The notes under the pieces are model-generated. The model ran no database searches, was not told where the DNA came from, and was given only the letters and a program-made list of their open reading frames with translations. Both the position numbers and the translations under genes were made by a program. A DNA stretch of 64,000 bases from Plectosphaerella cucumerina. Taxonomy: Eukaryota; Ascomycota; Sordariomycetes; Glomerellales; Plectosphaerellaceae. Shown here in pieces: positions 44,118-55,955 of the stretch (positions are counted from its first letter, which is position 1; each line of letters starts with the position of its first letter). The stretch is from contig JAGPXD010000002.1 in NCBI GenBank assembly GCA_020746995.1, positions 1,054,001 to 1,118,000 of the forward strand, in the 5' to 3' direction.

Positions 44118-45233
44118 TCAAGACGGCGTAATCTTCAGCAGACGTCCTCCAGGACCATCCTCCAGCGTCCACAGAGAGCCATCCGGCGCCTCACGGACGC
44201 AGCGCGAGCGACGTCCCAGGGGGTACCGCTGCGCCTCCCTCGCCGTCTCACCCGTGATCTCAACACGGACCAGGCCCAGAGCACCGAGACCGCTGATGAT
44301 GACATTGCCCGTCCACTCGGGGAACAGGCTGCCCTTGTAGACTACCATGCTGGCAGGGGAAATGACGGGAGTCCAAGCAATCTTGGGGGGCGTGAACTCG
44401 GGAGCAGTGTCGTGGTTGGGGATATCGGTGCCGTTGTAGTGGTTACCCTGCGACACGAGGGGCCAGCCATAGTTGATGCCCTGCTTGATGAGGTTCAGCT
44501 CATCACCGCCGGCGGGACCCATCTCGACCTCCCAGAGGCGGCCTTGAGCGTCAAAGTCGAAGCCAAGGGGGTTGCGGACGCCGAGAGCCCAGACCTGAGC
44601 GGCGATGCCGCCCTGGTCGGCGAAGGGGTTGTCCTCGGGGACGGAGCCGTCGTCGTTGAGGCGGATGATCTTGCCGAGGTTGCTTTGCATGTCCTGAGCA
44701 GGGAAGAAGAGCTGCCTGTCGCCGGAAGAGATCCAGAGCTTGCCGTCGGCATCGAAGAGGATACGGTGGGAGAAGTGGCCGCCGCTCTCATCCTTGATGG
44801 ACTGGCGCCAGATGACCTCTGGGTTCTCGAGGGCACCGCCGCCATTGTCATCGAGAACGAGCCTGGCACGAGCGATTGCGGCGCCGGACTCGGTGCCGGT
44901 ACCGGGCTCGGCGTAGCTGATGTAGATGAACTTGTTGCAGTCGAAGTTGGGGTGGAGGGCGACGTCGCCCAGACCGCCCTGGCCTCCGTAGAGGACAGTG
45001 GGGATGTTCGAGATGAAGCCCTTGGAGCCGGTGGTAGGGTCGACGAGACGGAGGCTGCCGTTCTTCTCGGTGACGAGGACGCGCTCGTCGGGCAGGAAGG
45101 CTAGGGACCACGGCTCGGCGAACTCTGCGATAGGGGTTGTCGTGAAGGGGTTCGTCTGGCGGGGTACCAGGGGGACAGCAGAGGCAGCGGATGCCAGCGC
45201 CAGGGCGCGGTAGGCTGATGAGAAGCGAACCAT
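44118..45233 (-). CDS. Secreted PQQ-dependent sugar dehydrogenase-like (GSDH/AA12)
   Basis: Single-exon 371-aa protein with a signal peptide (MVRFSSAYRALALASAASA) and a six-bladed beta-propeller of the glucose/sorbosone dehydrogenase family. Landmarks: EPWSLAFLPDERVLVTEKNGSLRLVD (blade 1), GGQGGLGDVALHPNF, the GGHFSHRILFDADGKLWISSGDR block with the likely catalytic and PQQ-contacting residues, NLGKIIRLNDDGSVPEDNPF, LGVRNPLGFDFD, and EMGPAGGDELNLIKQGINYGWP. Known: fungal AA12 enzymes oxidise pyranoses using PQQ and can feed electrons to lytic polysaccharide monooxygenases through a cytochrome. No cytochrome or CBM domain is fused here. An AA9 LPMO lies about 12 kb away, which may be coincidence. 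Confidence 0.9.
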   Translation of the reverse strand: MVRFSSAYRALALASAASAVPLVPRQTNPFTTTPIAEFAEPWSLAFLPDERVLVTEKNGSLRLVDPTTGSKGFISNIPTVLYGGQGGLGDVALHPNFDCNKFIYISYAEPGTGTESGAAIARARLVLDDNGGGALENPEVIWRQSIKDESGGHFSHRILFDADGKLWISSGDRQLFFPAQDMQSNLGKIIRLNDDGSVPEDNPFADQGGIAAQVWALGVRNPLGFDFDAQGRLWEVEMGPAGGDELNLIKQGINYGWPLVSQGNHYNGTDIPNHDTAPEFTPPKIAWTPVISPASMVVYKGSLFPEWTGNVIISGLGALGLVRVEITGETAREAQRYPLGRRSRCVREAPDGSLWTLEDGPGGRLLKITPS

Positions 45234-46340
45234 TCTTGCTTGTGGTTTCGTTCTGCTTTGATATATGGAGCAGAAGAAGAGATGGAGGTTTGTAGAAGGC
45301 CGAGAAGGTAGGCACAGATAGGCAGGACCTTGGGTGTAAGTGCGGCAGCTGCGCTCCTGTCACTTCTTCACATGGGACGCTCCTTCCAGTGACGTCCCGA
45401 GCCCCGTCTTTAGTACTCAGGCACAGCCGCGCCCTCCCATCGTCCAAGACGGAGGAACTTGAATGACCGACTCATGCCCGCGCAGCGTCGCAATGCGACC
45501 ACTTTCGGAGTCTTGGCCGCCGGCTAGCCAGGAAGTGATCACCCTTTGGTGGCCGGCCGCGGATTTAACCTTGCATATATGCCTAAAAGCCAGAACAATC
45601 CCACCGGAGGCCGAGAATCCGGGTGCGTCAATTGGCGTCCCTCGCGGCGATCCCATGTTCTACATGCTACGCGGGGCCCAATCTAGGATGCTTGGCGTTC
45701 ATGATGCAACGTGAGTGCTTAATTGGTTTCCCTGTTTCATATCCGGCATTCCCCAGAGTGGCAGGTCGCTAGCGGCCGGCATTACAAAGCGGCAGCAGTG
45801 TCCCCGTTATGAGGACATGGGTGTCTTGCCGCGATGCTAGGACAGTTGGGGTGGGTAGTATGGGGATTAACATCAGACTGTGCCAAGGATTGTCGTCAGT
45901 CAAAGACGTGGCCTGTAGAATGCCTTGCTTGGCCGAGGTGTTCGGCTGCAAATGACGCGGAGGGAGACTGGACTATTGAATCAGCAATGCCGAGGATGAC
46001 AAAAGAAAGTCCGACGCACTTCAGACAAACTACCGGAATGAACGGGATCTGGTCTGATGACGTCTCTGGGCAGGATGAAGATGGCAAGAGGTAATTGAAG
46101 CTTGCCTTTGACCAAATGTCAAGAGCCTGTCTTGATGTCAGTCCCAGGCGTTCAAGTTGAGGCGCTGAATTGGCGGCGAAGATGAGTCCCTAATTGGCCC
46201 ATCCACAGCCAGTAAGCAGCAAACCGACTTGGCTGACAGCGCTAATCCCAAGCCTCAATTGAGATGCAAAGCCAAAAAGAACGTCGCTCGTCCATTTCAA
46301 CCAGTAAATCAGTCAAGCAAAAGAACAAAAGTAACGAGCA
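45234..46340. other. Intergenic
   Basis: Promoter of the dehydrogenase gene and flank of the tRNA; no other gene is supported. Confidence 0.5.
46327..46330 (-). terminator. Pol III terminator of tRNA-Asn
   Basis: First T4 tract downstream of the tRNA 3' end on its strand, with a second T-rich tract just beyond. Confidence 0.6.
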
Positions 46341-46434
46341 CTCCCCGAGACAGGATCGAACTGTCGATCTCCCGATGTGCTGCTGCTCGGAAGCAGTAAC
46401 AGTCGGACGCCGTAACCAGCTAGGCCACCAGGGA
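46341..46434 (-). tRNA. tRNA-Asn (anticodon GTT) with 20-nt intron
   Basis: The cloverleaf folds on the minus strand: 7-bp acceptor TCCCTGG/TCGGGGA with discriminator G, D arm with AGCTGGTT, anticodon stem TCCGA/TCGGG, and T arm GACAG-TTCGATC-CTGTC. The anticodon loop is CTGTTA, then a 20-nt intron (46377-46396) one base after the anticodon, then A. Removing it gives the CTGTTAA loop typical of Asn, and the D and anticodon arms closely resemble yeast tRNA-Asn. The anticodon lies at 46398-46400. CCA is not encoded. Confidence 0.85.
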
Positions 46435-46808
46435 CTCTTCGTTGAAGACCTGGTCAAAAGCTTGACTCATGACAAGTCAGTATCCAATGGGCGATGATTG
46501 CGATGTGGATGTCGACAGTCGGCGGCGGGACGTTGACCTCCGATTGCTTGAAGCAGCCGTGATGGATCGAAGGCGGGGCATTCCGGCGGGGTGACGATGG
46601 AGACGAGAGCGGGACGGGACGAGAGAGGGGATGGATCACGGTGGAGTCAGGAAGGACTCGGATGTTTGAACAAGGTGGATTAACAGCTACCATCATTTGC
46701 GTCCCAACAGTCGTCTCTCATCGCAACATGCCTCATTATCAATAACACCTCCAGTCATGACCCATGGGAACCAGCCCATGTCGTGAACACATCATCTGTC
46801 CTTTCAGT
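46435..46808. other. Intergenic
   Basis: tRNA 5' flank and 3' flank of the hypothetical gene; nothing recognised. Confidence 0.5.
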
Positions 46809-48576
46809 TTAGCACGTCCCGTACCTCACACCCCTCTTGCCCAGCTCCTTGCGACCGACGGCATCCTCGGGCATCACCCATCCCCTCGCCCGCTTCGCCT
46901 CCCTCTTCTCCGCCAGCTGTGGCTGCGGCATCCACGAGTCCCTGGCAAGAGCCTTGCGCCGAGTTCCCTCGGCCGGCGCGCCAATCTCCGAGCGCCAGTG
47001 CGCCTGGCCCGATACCGCCTCATCACCAGCCATCATGCACAGGCCCCAGAGGGCAAGGCACGCAGTAAGCTCCATGCCGTTTTGAGCCTCAAAGTCGAGA
47101 CCCTCAGGCGCAGCGGCGGCGAGCTGCACGGCCGCGACCTCGAGGAACCCAAAGTGCGGCGTCGCTTCAGTCCCGTTGCGCACGACGACGAGCTCAATCT
47201 CCGTCAGGATGAAGCCGTAGCGGCACCCGTGCTCCCGCATGGCGTGGTGCACGGCCGAGAGGCCGCGGAGGTACTCGACGCGATTGATGTTTCCCTCGAC
47301 GCGCATACCCGTGTTGAAGCGGTCGAAGGAGCGGACGAGGCCGACGACGCGGGCCGAGGGCTTGCCGCCGAAGATGGCGGCGGCCGAGGACGAGTCGCCC
47401 TGCGCGGTGGCGACGAAGAGGGGCTCCTGGGTCGAGGCCGACTTGGGAGAGACGGCGAACTGGAGGGGGCGAGTGGAGGAGATGCCGAGGGCGGCGTTGA
47501 GGCGGGGGACGTAGTGGGATGCGTAGATCTGGTGAAGGGAGGCCTCGTTCTCGGGGTGGCGGTGGGATGAGGTCGGGACGGGGAGGAGAGGAGCCGGAAC
47601 GGGGCAGTTGAGGAGGGCCTGGGCGCCGGGGAGGGCCATGATGGTTGAGGTGGTGAAGTCAGTCCAGGAGCGGACCTGGCGGACATCCCACCAGAAGTTC
47701 TTGGTGTTGGGGTCGCGGAGGGGGAAGGAGATGGTGCGGACCAGCGAGGGGGCCGGGTTGGGGCCGGTGAGGAAGTCGAGGAGGGTGGTGGTGGCGACGG
47801 GGTCTGGGGTGGCCGAGGCCGAAAGGCTGAGGGGCGAGGGGGCACGGGGGATGTAGGACGCAAAGTTGAAGACGTCCTGCGAGGGCACCTGCTGCTGTTG
47901 CTGCTGCATCTGGGGAGTGCCGTTGGCGGCGGGGAGGTAGGTCGGCAGCTGGCGGTAGGTGGGGAAGCCGTATCTCTCAACAGCTCCTCCATCGACGATG
48001 CCGACATCACAGGTCGAGGAGCGGCGAGACTGGAAGTCGTCCTGGGCGAATGTGACAGGCGAGCAGAGGAGCGAAGCAGAAGACATCTCCTCAGGGGCGG
48101 CGCAGTAGGGCATGGACCAGCCGGTGATGGTCTCGGGGTTGGTGAAGCTCCGAGCGTGGGAAGGACGAGCAGCACTGCTACGCTTGGCGACAGGCCGGGC
48201 CGGAGGCGAAGAGGACTTGAGGCGCTTAGGGGGCGACTCGATGGCCTGGTCCTGAGAGCGGATCTTGGGAAGCAGGATAGGGCCGTGCTGGCGGATGGGA
48301 GGCGAGGCGCGGCTCGGGGTGGTCATGCGGGTGCTGACGCTGTCGGGGGTGGACTCTGCGGCGGACACGACCGAGTAGACGGAGCCGCGGGAGCTGGAGC
48401 GGGCGTGGCCGGCATGGTAGGGGATCTCGAGGAGGGAGGGGTCGAAGGAAAAGCTGGGCGGGGTGACGGGTTCGCAGGAGGGGAAGGCGAAGTCGAAGGC
48501 GATGTCTCCTACCAGACTGAGGTGTGTCAGTGAGTGAGAGGATGAGGTGAGAGGAGGGGGTATCTTACGCAGACAT
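46809..48576 (-). CDS. Fungal hypothetical protein with conserved-looking C-terminal domain
   Basis: Not assigned to a known function. An 8-nt first coding exon (48569-48576, ATGTCTGC) splices to 46809-48516 to give MSALVGDIAFDFAFPS and 571 aa. Residues 1-280 are Ser/Pro-rich and probably disordered, with a basic KRLKSSSPPARPVAKR cluster and a short Gln run (QMQQQQQQ). From about 280 there is a compact region: FWWDVRQVRSWTDFT, HQIYASHYVPRLNAALG, RVVGLVRSFDRFNTGMRVEGNINR, GCRYGFILTEIELVVVRNG and a helical end rich in Arg/Lys. This block recalls a conserved domain of Pezizomycotina proteins of unknown role; database annotation as sialidase-like would be unsupported here. The start was chosen because the long frame otherwise begins at GTG and lacks ATG. 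Confidence 0.72.
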
Positions 48577-51500
48577 TGTGAGTTGATGTGGGGTGTGTCG
48601 CCGGGACACACGATTACTATGTTTGGTGTTTTCGGTGAAGTGGGAGACCAGCTCCTAGGGGTGATGAGGTGAGGTGTTTGCCGTGGAGCAAAGGGGCCGC
48701 GTCGACGAGGGCCCGAGTAGATCTAGGTATGTCTGTTTTGTTTTTCCTGGCCGTGAAAGAGTAATAGGAAAAGTGCGGATAGGAAATAATGACTGGGAGA
48801 GAGACGACTGTTTGGAAGAGGCAAGGGAAAGGGAGATGATGGGTTGGAACGAGACGAGTGGTGATGGTGAGGCCTGGGGAGGAGGGGAGAGGGCCGCATC
48901 TTTATCCTTGGTCGAGGGCCCGGAACCCAATGATTGTTGACGACGTACGTCGGGTCCTGCAGAGCGAGCCCGGGAGCGCGGCCGTGGTCGCGGCCCAGGG
49001 TTCATTCTTTGGCGACCACCTTCGTCATGGTGGCAGACGTGGACGCGCCAGGGTCACGGTGGTAGTCTGGCAGACAGCGCGGATGAGGGTCTGCTCTGCT
49101 CTGCCCCCTGCCCCCCGGTCCATGTCGTCCCTTGTCCTTGTCCGTTCTGGCATACGCAGATCTAGACACAGAGAGAGAGAGCTTGGGCTGCCGCGTGAGC
49201 CCCGGGCAGCGACCACGCTTCTCGAAAAAAGAGGTGTGGCCCAGGATGCGCATCTGAAACACGGAGAGGGCCCGCCGTTGAAAGGAAGACAACAACGTAC
49301 CCGTCTGCAAGGCGCATGTACCTTTCTTTCCTGGCATGGGGTCTTGGGATGCGGTTCGTGGTGTGTAACTGGTCGGGTGGTGATGGCGGCTCGACGGGAA
49401 AAGATGGGTGGGCCAGAGCTTCAACTGACGGGAGACCACCCACCCTGCCACCCCTGTCAGGCAATGTACCGTTGTACTTCCATGGCCCCCCCTGCCAGCC
49501 CAAGATCCTGGGGTTCCTCCCCCCGTCCTCCACCGCTCACTGGCTCGAGGCTCACCAGTCGTCGTCCGTCCAGCAGGCGGTTGTGACTCATTTTTAGACG
49601 CATAGCGACATAGGCTCGCCTCGAACCTGCTGTCGAACCCCATCGGCATACAGCATTAGCGCATGTTTGCTTGGAGCTTAGGGGAGCTATGGGGCGGGCG
49701 CGCATCGTGGAGGAGGAGCGCGACGATCATCCGGCGCGGGTGTGCGGGTGTGGACACGCGCTGTCGTCGAGGCGACTGAAGATGCGTCGCGGTCGGGCGA
49801 ACGAGACGACGCGACGTGGACGAGAGGGTATTCCCAACGCCCAAAGCGGATGTTGCACGCGGGAGAACCTGGCTGTTGTCCGAGTCTACGAGAGTCGCCC
49901 CCATTCGCTTGCCCTCGACTTCCGGCTGTGTTCCTCGTCCCTCGTCCCTCTCGCTTCTCGCTCTCTCGTCCCTCACTGTAGGCAGCCCCCTCTCACTCCC
50001 AAATCGACCGCTTCATTTCGCTACTCTCCTACTCAGCGCTTCTCCCATACCATCTCCCCACCAGCACCAGCTGAAGGAGGGTCTCTCCGGCGGGCCATTC
50101 TTCATGCACCTCACCCCAAGCTTCCCAACTCCCTGCGCCGTCCCGACCGCCGCAATCTCGCAGCCCGTATTCCCCGGCGGCTGCGGCTCTCTCCCATCGC
50201 CTCAGCGTAGTACCACCGCTCACCTCATCTCGCCTGATCCTTCAGCTCTGGCCTGCTCGTCGGCTGTGGCAGAAGACAGGAAAGGCAAGGCGGCTGCTTC
50301 ATCAGAGCCGGCGGCAACCTAACCGCCCGGGCGGCTACAGCATTCCTCTCCCAGCTGCTGTGTAGGTACGTGGTACGGGCCCCGGCAAGGGAGGTTCCGA
50401 CCCAGGGCGCTTAGAGAGACGAGCCCGCCCTCGGGCCTGATTCACCACAGTCTGGTGTAACTCGTGCTGATGCGGCTCTGAAAGTTGGTCTGGCCCGGCT
50501 CCCTCCGACACTCCTGGCCGCGAGTTGGGCTTTGTCTCGTATCACGGCTTAAAGCCTCGTCATCGGGCCTGACACTCCTGGCCGGCTGCCGAGGATGCCG
50601 TGGTCGGGCGCCCGGTGCATCAGGCGGTGCTTGAAGTAGCAGACCTGGTGATCAGACGGAAGTGTAATAAAGGCGTCGCAAGAGCGGTCATCCGGCTGAC
50701 GAGATTACGCCGGCCAGGAGCACGGCCATGAAGGCATCGTCATCTGGTTCAGGTCTGCGGGCGGCGCTTGACTGTGTCTCTGCTCTTTCTTGGAAATTTG
50801 GTGCGTGCCAGTATCTTTCGAACAGGCGGTTGTCCTCAGCGACAATCCGCTGTAACTTCGCTTCCAGCACCCACTCGCGCCTAATTTCGTCCCCAGCGCC
50901 TGACACCACCCTGCAAACTCCCATCATTAACCACCGATTGGAAGCTCTCATCTCTCACAACCGCTGACATAACCCACCTCCAAGTTGCACAGCCTCGACC
51001 TCCAGGCGCGTAAACCTCCAAATACAGGCGCCACGACCTCGCGCCTCACGACTTCCTCCCCTCGCACTCCTATTGGCTCCTCCCCCTCAACCCCCCGCGT
51101 CACGCGCCCATTGGTCCTCCCCCCCACGCGCCAGCCAATCTCGACGCGCCCCGCGATCGCGCCGTCCAATCGGCACGCGGCGGCGCGGTGGCAAGCGATC
51201 GATTGGCTCTCGCCGATCCAAGGCCCGAGCGCACACCCATCCCGGTCGGTGAACGACAGACACCCCGGGGAAACATGGGATGACAGCCTGGTCCCGAGGT
51301 CGATACGCCATTGGGACTGTGTTTCCACCGACCTCGCCGTTTCAGAAATCCCATGTCTGCTGGCAAGCTTCTGCTGAGAGGCATTTCTCGTCAGAAGGTG
51401 ACTCACGCGCTACTGCGGGACGACGGTGCGCCGCTGCATGATGCATGAAGACGGCGCCGGGGAGGGGGGAAGTCGGCATCGCGGACACGGACCCGTGACG

Positions 51501-51945
51501 GCGCCGTAGTTCCCAGCTCGGCGGACGACGCGGACGTGTCTTGTTGACGCGACGTGGAGGTCTCGACGACTTTTGTCTTTGGTGTTGTGATGCTGCTACG
51601 GTGACCGGACGGACCGGCAGTGTAGATTTGCCGATGATCGGTTGATTTCGTAAATCTGCTGGAAGGCATCGTTCAGGGTCTCCGGCACCCCCCGTGCTCG
51701 TCACGTTTACCTCGACTTTCTGAAGCACTCCCATTATGAACCGTCGCCAATGTGCTACTAGATCGCCGTCGATCACCCAAAACGCCGCCCTGGCTCTATT
51801 TCATGAGATGCGCTCCAAGGCCCGAAGCAATGAGTACAACCCCCAGAAGGGTATCTCCCTCCGGCAGGAGTCCCTAAAATCCGACCGCTGAATGAAAATC
51901 CTCCCTTGGACCCTGCCTCAAAGCGGCCGCACACCAGATAACTGT
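48577..51945. other. Intergenic, 3.4 kb
   Basis: Longest unassigned non-transposon stretch. It lies upstream of the hypothetical gene and downstream of VRL1. It has many short overlapping frames on both strands, a pyrimidine-rich tract at about 49900-50120, a short direct repeat GACACTCCTGGCCG near 50508 and 50569, and C-rich blocks at about 51060-51180. No frame has a domain, signal or splice structure I can defend. It could hold a long 5' UTR or a non-coding RNA. Confidence 0.45.
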
Positions 51946-54900
51946 CTACCCAGAACTTTCTCCTGCCGCACCTCCGGCGGCACTGTTCGTAGCAGCCTGC
52001 CCGCCCGTGGCTTGACCCCGAGATGGGCCAGCCAAGCTCGAGGGAACGGCAAGTCTAACCGGCTGCGTCCCCGTGCTCTCCTTCAGCCTTCTAAGCGCAC
52101 GCATCATCCCTTCAAGACGCTGACGCTCCTGCACCAGCGTACTTCTGGCGAATTCTCGGATCGCCTTCCTCCCCATCTTCTCATGTAAGTCGTGGAACCC
52201 AGCGAGTTCGCCGGCCACTACCTGTTGGGTGGAACGTAGCTCGCGGCCCAGGTCGTCGAGCTCCTCCTGGGCCTGCCGCGCCTTCTCTTCCTTCTCCTCG
52301 TTAGATCGTTGCCGCGAATCATCCAGCAGACCAAGAGGCCATCTCGGCGATCGGTTGACTGAGTTGTAGTTGCGCTCAATGGACTTTCTCGTCACCGCCA
52401 TCTGGTTGATGAGTGCCGGTGGGCGCGACAGAGAAAGCAGAATGGCCTGAATGGTCGATTGAGAAGCCAGCAGAGTGTTGTGGAAGACGGCATTCGCGCT
52501 CAGCTGTGACGGAGCCAGAACCCGCACGTACGATTCGAGGGCGGCGATGTGAGATCGAGGAAGGAATTCGAACGTTGCAACCGCACGTTGAAGCAGAGAC
52601 GAGGCATCGAAGAGGTCTAAGAGGTCAGTACATCTGTCGTCCTGGAAGAGGAGCAGGTCGAGGCTTACCGTTGGCGACCACACCGACTGCGTTGACTCGT
52701 CTCGCAACGCTCTTGGTCGAATAGTTGACGCCACGAATGATCTCCCTCGCGTGGTTGACGAATTGTTCAACTTCACGCACATCCACCAGCGGTGTCAGCT
52801 CGTCGCGGACCTTCTCCACCCTTGTCTCGGCCTTGAGGTTGGCCCTCTGCTCCATCATATCCAGCTGGATGTCCGGGACGAGGAAAAACTCCCACAGCAT
52901 CTCGTGCGTCGAAAAGGTGGAGTGCGCCAGCATGATCTTCAGGAACCAGTCGCTGCGGATCTGTATGTCACGGAGGATCGCCCGTGACGGTTTGGAGGGG
53001 ATCTGGAAGGGCGATCGTGCGCTGGCGATGGCTGGGATCCACGAGGCTGGGTTCTCGAGCGCGAGCAGGTTCGCCAGCTGCTCAAAGTCGGACAGCGATC
53101 TCCTGCTCGTCGTTATGGCGTAGCATGTGGGGTCGGCCGGCGCCGCAGACTTGACAACCAGTCTGATTGTTGCATCTTCGACGAAATAAGCCCGAACGGC
53201 GCCCGTGATGCGCGAGTCTGGTGCAGGTCGCATGCTGAAGAGCGACATGTCGTCGATCTTATTCCGAACTTCATCGTCTTTCGCAAGTTCAACGGCAGTA
53301 AGGCCGCGCAACTCCTTCGCAGTGACGTCGACTCTCTCGTCGATGTACAGGACGCGGACCATATCCAGCCGCCCATACTTGCTGGCCACCATGAGAGGCG
53401 TGAACTTCTTCTCGTTGGTGGCATTGACGTCGACGTCGCACTGCTGCAAAATCCTGAGCGCCAGGTGGGGGTCGTTGACGATATGAAGGAGCGTGTTGCC
53501 CTTGAGGTCAACATGGTCGTCGATGTGCAACGGCATGCCGTCCTGCTGTGCTTCGGTCGCCGCTTCGAGGCCGGCGTGCACCATCTCGAGGTAATTTGTG
53601 TGGTCGTAGGAGCGGCAAAGCGCAAAGAGCGGCGTCTGACCGTTCTTGTCTCTTTGCCTCCAGGGCACGAGCCGTCCAATCCGGGCGATGAGATGAGGCG
53701 CCTGGAACATGTAATGCGCGCAACTTCGACCCCATATGTCCTGGAGCGCGAAATACCGCACTGCCTGTTCTCTCGTTGCAAAGGAGTTGATGAAGGTGAG
53801 GATGATGTCGATCATCTCGACATTCCCCAGTTGGACGGCGGCCGTAAGAAGAGTGGTGTCTTCGTTGTTCATGTCCTCGAGGATGAATTGCGGGGAGAAG
53901 TACTGCGTCAGGGAAATGAGGTACCTCAGGGCTTCTGGCCGCTCGTTCTGCACGGCCATCATGAGGATCGACTCGCCGAACGCATCGTGTGTCTGCGAAA
54001 GACGCTCGACCGAGATGTCCCCTTCGAGCGCGCTGGTCATCGTGCCAAAGCTTGTGGCTCTTGAGTGGTAGGAAATCTCGGAGCCGCTGGACATGCTCCT
54101 CGTATCCATGGATACCTTCTTGATGCGCTTGACAGGTAGGGTAAAGGGGTCCTCAGGTTCGCCATTCACCGACTCGAACGGGAAGACGTGACTCAGGCCA
54201 GAACCCAATGAGAAGCGTCCGACGGAAGTCGCCTCGGTCGATCCGTTTGTCATGCTCCAACTTGAAGACGGACGGCTGGTCTCATACATGTCGAGGTCGT
54301 TGTCGTCGTCGTCCTCGATGACGTCCGAGCTTGGCTCCATGATGTCCTGGAGATCCTTCATGTTGCCGCTGCGCGTGGCATCCCACAGGGCCCGGTTCCG
54401 ACGGCTCGCCTTGCGCAGACCTCCGGAGTCCATAGCGAGATATGTCAGAACGGCTTCCAGGGTGCTCAGGGCATAGCCCATCTCGCCATTGTCGACGTCG
54501 TCGATGAAGATGAAATGGCGCATGTAAGTTAACCGCGCCTGCAGATTCCTGACTTGTGCACGGATGACAACAAACAGGAGGAGGGATACCAGGGTGTCGG
54601 CATTGATTGTGAATGGCGGTTTCTCCGTCGACGAGTGTGTCAGCTGCGTGACGGTCTTCATGGTAAAGAGCAACACATCCAGCATCTGCTGTGGACTGAG
54701 CGCAGCACCGATCTTCTTAAACTCTTCAATGGCGAGCCCAAGGTGAATGGTCAGGTCGTGCTTGACCTTTGAACCGCCTTCGATGCCGATGCCGAGCTGC
54801 GACAGATCGATGAACTCCATTTGGCGAATTTTTGCCTCGAGTTCTAGGTCATACGGTCGCTTCATGGCGCTGAGCCGCGGGAAGAGTAGATGATGAACGT

Positions 54901-55955
54901 TGTCGGTAACGTATCGCTCGATCAATCTCTCCACGAGCGGGCCCGTAAGGTCCGTGGTGGCTCCCAGCATTGACAGCTGCTGCTTGTCGACCCCCTGAAA
55001 CAGGTCAATGGCGGTTGTCACGGCCGTCTCAAGGGAAACCCGCATGACGTCCTCATCATCCTCCGCGAAGAAGTTTTCCGTCGTAGGAACCCTTGGGCGG
55101 CCGTTGGCCATGTCTTTTGGATGGGATGTGCTGTTGGATCTTGCCTTTCGCATGGCTGTCGCAATCGGGCCATCCGGCATTGGGTCGGGAATAGTGGTGG
55201 CCGACGGGGGCGGAGGCAGAGGTCGCTCAAACACCGTAGTGAACTCGACGAAAAGCTTCTCCAAGCCTGGCGCCATTTGTCGCGCGATGACCGGGAATTG
55301 ATTCAAGAGTTCGTGGAAGCTCTTGATGTCCTTTTTCCGCGGAAGCACATGGCTGTCGCTTGCATCGCCGCCGTTCGCTCGTCTTTGCTCCAAAAGTTGC
55401 CGTCGCCCCATTCCCTCTATCAGCATCGCCGGCTTAATCTTAATCTCTTCCCACGTGCCGATCAGCGGTCTTGTAATGTAGTAGATCAGCCATTGTCGTG
55501 GCTCGAGAACGTCGGGGTACCATATCGAGTCCTGGAGGAGCTGGGCTTGCGCAAGAGACTTGAATCCTGTTTGGAGTCGGTAAGTCGTGGCTATGACCAG
55601 CCGCAGTCCACGGGGACTCACCTTTGTTCGTGTACACCTGCGTATCCTTGATGATGATGGTGCGCCCGTTCAGCGTGGTGTACTGCTTCGCCTTGCCTCG
55701 GACTTCTCGGAGATTCGGGGCCCCCTCCTTGGTTCCAGCAGGCGTGACAGCGGCGACGGGCACCCGCAGCACATGGCTTGCTAGGAACTCCTCCGAGGTG
55801 ATGACATCCTGGGAGGAGGCCCCGCTCTCGGTCTCCCGAGAGGAGAGGAGGAAGTCGGTGCTCGGGACGAGGAGGACGTGGTGGTGAACGGGGGCGCACT
55901 GGGCGGCTAGAGGGCTTCGGAAGAAGGCGGTGAGGTATGGATTAAGGGGTAGCAT
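51946..55955 (-). CDS. VRL1: Vrl1/VARP-like sorting protein: VPS9, ankyrin, PX, BAR
   Basis: Endosomal coat/GEF protein. Exons 55622-55955, 52669-55566 and 51946-52616 join in frame to 1,300 aa. Order: N-terminal region; VPS9 domain at about 320-490 (NADTLVSLLLFVVIRAQVRN, GEMGYALSTLEAVLTYL), which activates Rab5-type GTPases; acidic/Ser-rich linker; ankyrin repeats at about 640-880 (GESILMMAVQNERPEALRYL, NGQTPLFALCRSYDH, KGNTLLHIVNDPHLALRIL, FTPLMVASKYGRLDMVRVLY); a PX-like domain at about 885-1000 (CYAITTSRRSLSDFEQL); and a helical BAR-like C-terminus with a long coiled coil (NEEKEEKARQAQEELDDLGREL), ending in a Gly/Ala-rich tail. This is the architecture of yeast Vrl1, partner of Vin1 in the VINE complex. 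Neighbours suggest no further link. Confidence 0.88.

Noticed and set aside
46764..47570. 268-codon plus-strand frame
   Set aside because: Overlaps the 571-aa minus-strand gene and has no domain; composition is the mirror of that gene's codons.
49671..50322. Overlapping plus-strand frames of up to 179 codons
   Set aside because: Two frames are open at once over a pyrimidine-rich tract; no domain or splice structure supports either.
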